A stretch of DNA of 6,599 nucleotides from Treponema sp. (GTDB lineage Bacteria > Spirochaetota > Spirochaetia > Treponematales > Breznakiellaceae), in the NCBI GenBank assembly GCA_031272575.1, contig JAISTO010000017.1:1-6599 (forward strand), given 5' to 3'. The translations under genes and the position numbers were made by a program. Numbering within the stretch: the stretch's first letter is position 1; each line of letters starts with the position of its first letter. Shown here piece by piece: positions 5,620-6,599 of this stretch. The notes under the pieces are model-generated. The model was given only the letters and a program-made list of their open reading frames with translations, made no database searches and had not been told where the DNA came from.

Positions 5620-5648
5620 TTGTTTTCGAGGGTGGGATGTGGTACAGT
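5620..5648 (+). promoter_or_regulatory. Extended -10 sigma70-type promoter of the MNT/HEPN pair
   Basis: TTGTTT (5620-5625) and TACAGT (5643-5648) are separated by 17 nt, and TGG directly before the -10 box makes an extended -10 (TGnTACAGT). A start 6-7 nt downstream would fall at about 5654-5655, on or next to the ATG at 5655. Confidence 0.65.
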
Positions 5649-5654
5649 AAAAGC

Positions 5655-6011
5655 ATGAAAATAACAAGTATGGACAAAGCCGTGCAGACGGAATTGGAGA
5701 CCCTCACGGGCATCATCCTCAACACCGTTCCTGTGGAACGGCTTATCCTTTTCGGCTCCTATGCCTACGGCACACCGCACAAGGGCTCCGACCTCGATTT
5801 ATATGTGGTGCTCAAAGACGGTGTAGAGTTGCGCGAAATAGACGCGATGCTCCTCATTGGTCGGGCTATAGGTGACAAACAGACTATGTCGGTAGACGTC
5901 CTCGTCGGTAAATCCCGGTCTTATGCCGAGCGGAAGGTCCTGCCCACCATCGAGCGGAAAATCGCCCGGGATGGAAAGGTGCTGTGGAGCGTAGGAGGCG
6001 CCAATGGATAA
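5655..6011 (+). CDS. MNT-family nucleotidyltransferase (probable antitoxin)
   Basis: A 118-aa minimal nucleotidyltransferase of the pol-beta superfamily, cytoplasmic. The hallmark GS-x10-DxD is present: Gly34-Ser35 in LFGSYAYG and Asp46/Asp48 in SDLDLYV; the third carboxylate is likely Asp81 in MSVDVLV. MNT proteins paired with HEPN proteins form type VII toxin-antitoxin-like modules in which the MNT adenylylates its partner. That role is inferred here from the overlapping HEPN gene. Three ATGs are possible (5637, 5655, 5670). I chose 5655 because the predicted promoter overlaps 5637, which would not be transcribed, and none has a clear Shine-Dalgarno. Translation may therefore be leaderless. 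Codon use is less GC-rich at third positions than in the hydrolase genes, in keeping with separate ancestry. Function is confident at family level; the start is less certain. Confidence 0.85.
   Translation: MKITSMDKAVQTELETLTGIILNTVPVERLILFGSYAYGTPHKGSDLDLYVVLKDGVELREIDAMLLIGRAIGDKQTMSVDVLVGKSRSYAERKVLPTIERKIARDGKVLWSVGGANG
5993..5998 (+). promoter_or_regulatory. Shine-Dalgarno site for the HEPN gene, inside the MNT gene
   Basis: AGGAGG lies 5 nt before the ATG at 6004 and within the last codons of the nucleotidyltransferase gene. It is the strongest ribosome binding site in the window, in contrast to the MNT gene, which appears to have none. Confidence 0.85.
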
Positions 6012-6441
6012 ACTAAGCATCGTTGCCGAATGGCGCAAATACGCTGACGAAGATCTTCGTACGGCAAATCACATGGCCCACAATATGTGGCCGACCCCTG
6101 ATCATATCATCTGTTTCCATTGCCAGCAGGCGGTGGAGAAGTACCTGAAGGGGTTTCTCATCTTGCACGATGTGGAGCCGGAGCGTACCCACGATTTGAA
6201 TATGCTGTGTCGGTTGTGCAAAGAATATAACGCCGCTTTTGCCGAAATCAAAGAGTATTGTTTCGACCTGACGCGCTATGGGGTCCAGCCCCGGTACCCT
6301 CTGGAGATCTACCTTGACAAGGCCGATATGTCCCGCGCCCTGCACTATGCGGAGGCCGTTCAGGCTTTCATGCGCCGGGCCGCGCCGGATATGTTCACGG
6401 AAACAGCGGCCACGGATGAGCAAAAAGGGGCGCTTCCGTAA
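6004..6441 (+). CDS. HEPN-domain protein paired with the MNT nucleotidyltransferase
   Basis: A 145-aa all-helical HEPN protein (PF05168-type), cytoplasmic, the probable toxin or substrate partner of the upstream MNT. Family signatures are the FHCQQAVEKYLKGFL helix (about 38-52), the following RTHDL turn (61-65) and the RYPLE segment (97-101). It overlaps the nucleotidyltransferase gene by 8 nt and has its own AGGAGG site, so the two are translationally linked. The canonical HEPN RNase motif R-x4-6-H at the usual position and the HepT R-x4-H-x-Y are not evident. The only spacing match is R19-x6-H26 in the first helix, an unusual place. Toxicity is therefore unproven; it may act as a non-nuclease HEPN or use other residues. 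The last 20 or so residues after RRAAPDM look like a poorly conserved tail. Confidence 0.85.
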   Translation: MDKLSIVAEWRKYADEDLRTANHMAHNMWPTPDHIICFHCQQAVEKYLKGFLILHDVEPERTHDLNMLCRLCKEYNAAFAEIKEYCFDLTRYGVQPRYPLEIYLDKADMSRALHYAEAVQAFMRRAAPDMFTETAATDEQKGALP

Positions 6442-6459
6442 AGTGCGCGGTATTCCCCA

Positions 6460-6482
6460 TCATTCCGCGGCTTGGCATCTCC
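6460..6482. repeat. Degenerate REP-like half palindrome
   Basis: TCATTCCGCGG followed by ATCTCC resembles the 29-nt unit at 3943-4007 (left arm and end retained), with the right arm of the stem lost. It lies 18 nt after the HEPN stop codon. The match is short and could be chance. Confidence 0.4.
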
Positions 6483-6550
6483 CCCAGGGCAACAGCATTT
6501 ACTTTTCTGATCCCAAAAAACAGCGGAATTTACGCATTTTTAACCGCAAA

Positions 6551-6568
6551 GTCGCATAAGTCGCATAA
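6551..6568. repeat. 9-nt direct repeat GTCGCATAA x 2
   Basis: Two exact adjacent copies end 7 nt before the ATG at 6576. The second copy's AA and the following GG contribute to the putative ribosome binding site. Confidence 0.7.
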
Positions 6569-6575
6569 GGATTTT

Positions 6576-6599
6576 ATGTTCAAAGCCTCTTTTCTCCTT
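6576..6599 (+). CDS. Start of a probable exported protein, cut by the window edge
   Basis: ATG at 6576 follows TAAGGA with a 4-nt gap and opens the frame MFKASFLL: a positive residue followed by hydrophobic residues, as at the start of a signal peptide. Only eight codons are visible, so neither the gene nor its function can be confirmed. Confidence 0.4.

Noticed and set aside
5637..5654. Upstream ATG at 5637 as the MNT start
   Set aside because: It falls within the spacer of the best promoter, so it would not be in the mRNA; GAGGG upstream is a weak, oddly spaced site. Not fully excluded if another promoter exists.
5372..5658. Two overlapping ~91-aa + strand open frames
   Set aside because: They are in the wrong frames relative to the HEPN remnant, start in or next to the hairpin and show no family features.

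Overview
This window looks like accessory chromosomal DNA from a GC-rich, diderm, host- or gut-associated bacterium. A spirochaete, perhaps Treponema-like, is my best guess. It rests on the LplA/LipO-type solute-binding lipoprotein, the loose lipobox of the second gene and the palindrome-rich spacers, and it is an inference rather than something the sequence proves. All supported genes are on the + strand.

Layout. Bases 1-334 hold no gene. They carry a G-rich array with a period of about 7 nt, a compact hairpin at 171-210, and a C-rich array complementary to the first, so the whole block can fold into one long imperfect hairpin. Bases 335-1990 encode a sugar-type ABC transporter solute-binding lipoprotein. 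Twelve bases later, 2003-3715 encodes a lipoprotein with an FN3-like spacer, a GH128-type glycoside hydrolase domain (beta-1,3-glucanase family) and a C-terminal CBM6. A repeat-packed spacer (3716-4095) holds two 46-47 nt elements built on the heptamer TTGGGAC, two half-palindromes, a covarying REP-like palindrome doublet and a 3 x 10-nt tandem repeat. Bases 4096-5379 encode a second GH128-CBM6 protein, paralogous to the first but with an ordinary cleavable signal peptide in place of the lipid anchor and FN3 domain.

After a perfect 11-bp hairpin (5386-5411) lies a previously uncalled C-terminal remnant (5421-5594) of an HI0074/HepT-type HEPN protein that keeps the R-x4-H-x-Y motif. A good extended -10 promoter (5620-5648) then drives an intact MNT nucleotidyltransferase (5655-6011) and an overlapping HEPN-domain gene (6004-6441) of a different HEPN subfamily. 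The promoter is placed so that the mRNA may be leaderless. The window ends with a degenerate palindrome, a 9-nt direct repeat and the first eight codons of a probable secreted or lipid-anchored protein (6576-6599).

How the parts may work together. The first half reads as a beta-1,3-glucan acquisition cassette: one hydrolase tethered to a membrane, one released, both carrying the same binding module, plus a lipoprotein that would hand oligosaccharides to an ABC permease. No permease gene is in the window. The second half is a toxin-antitoxin-like MNT/HEPN island with less GC-biased codon use than the hydrolase genes, beside the relic of an older module. The repeats lie at the boundaries between these blocks and suggest repeated recombination at this locus.
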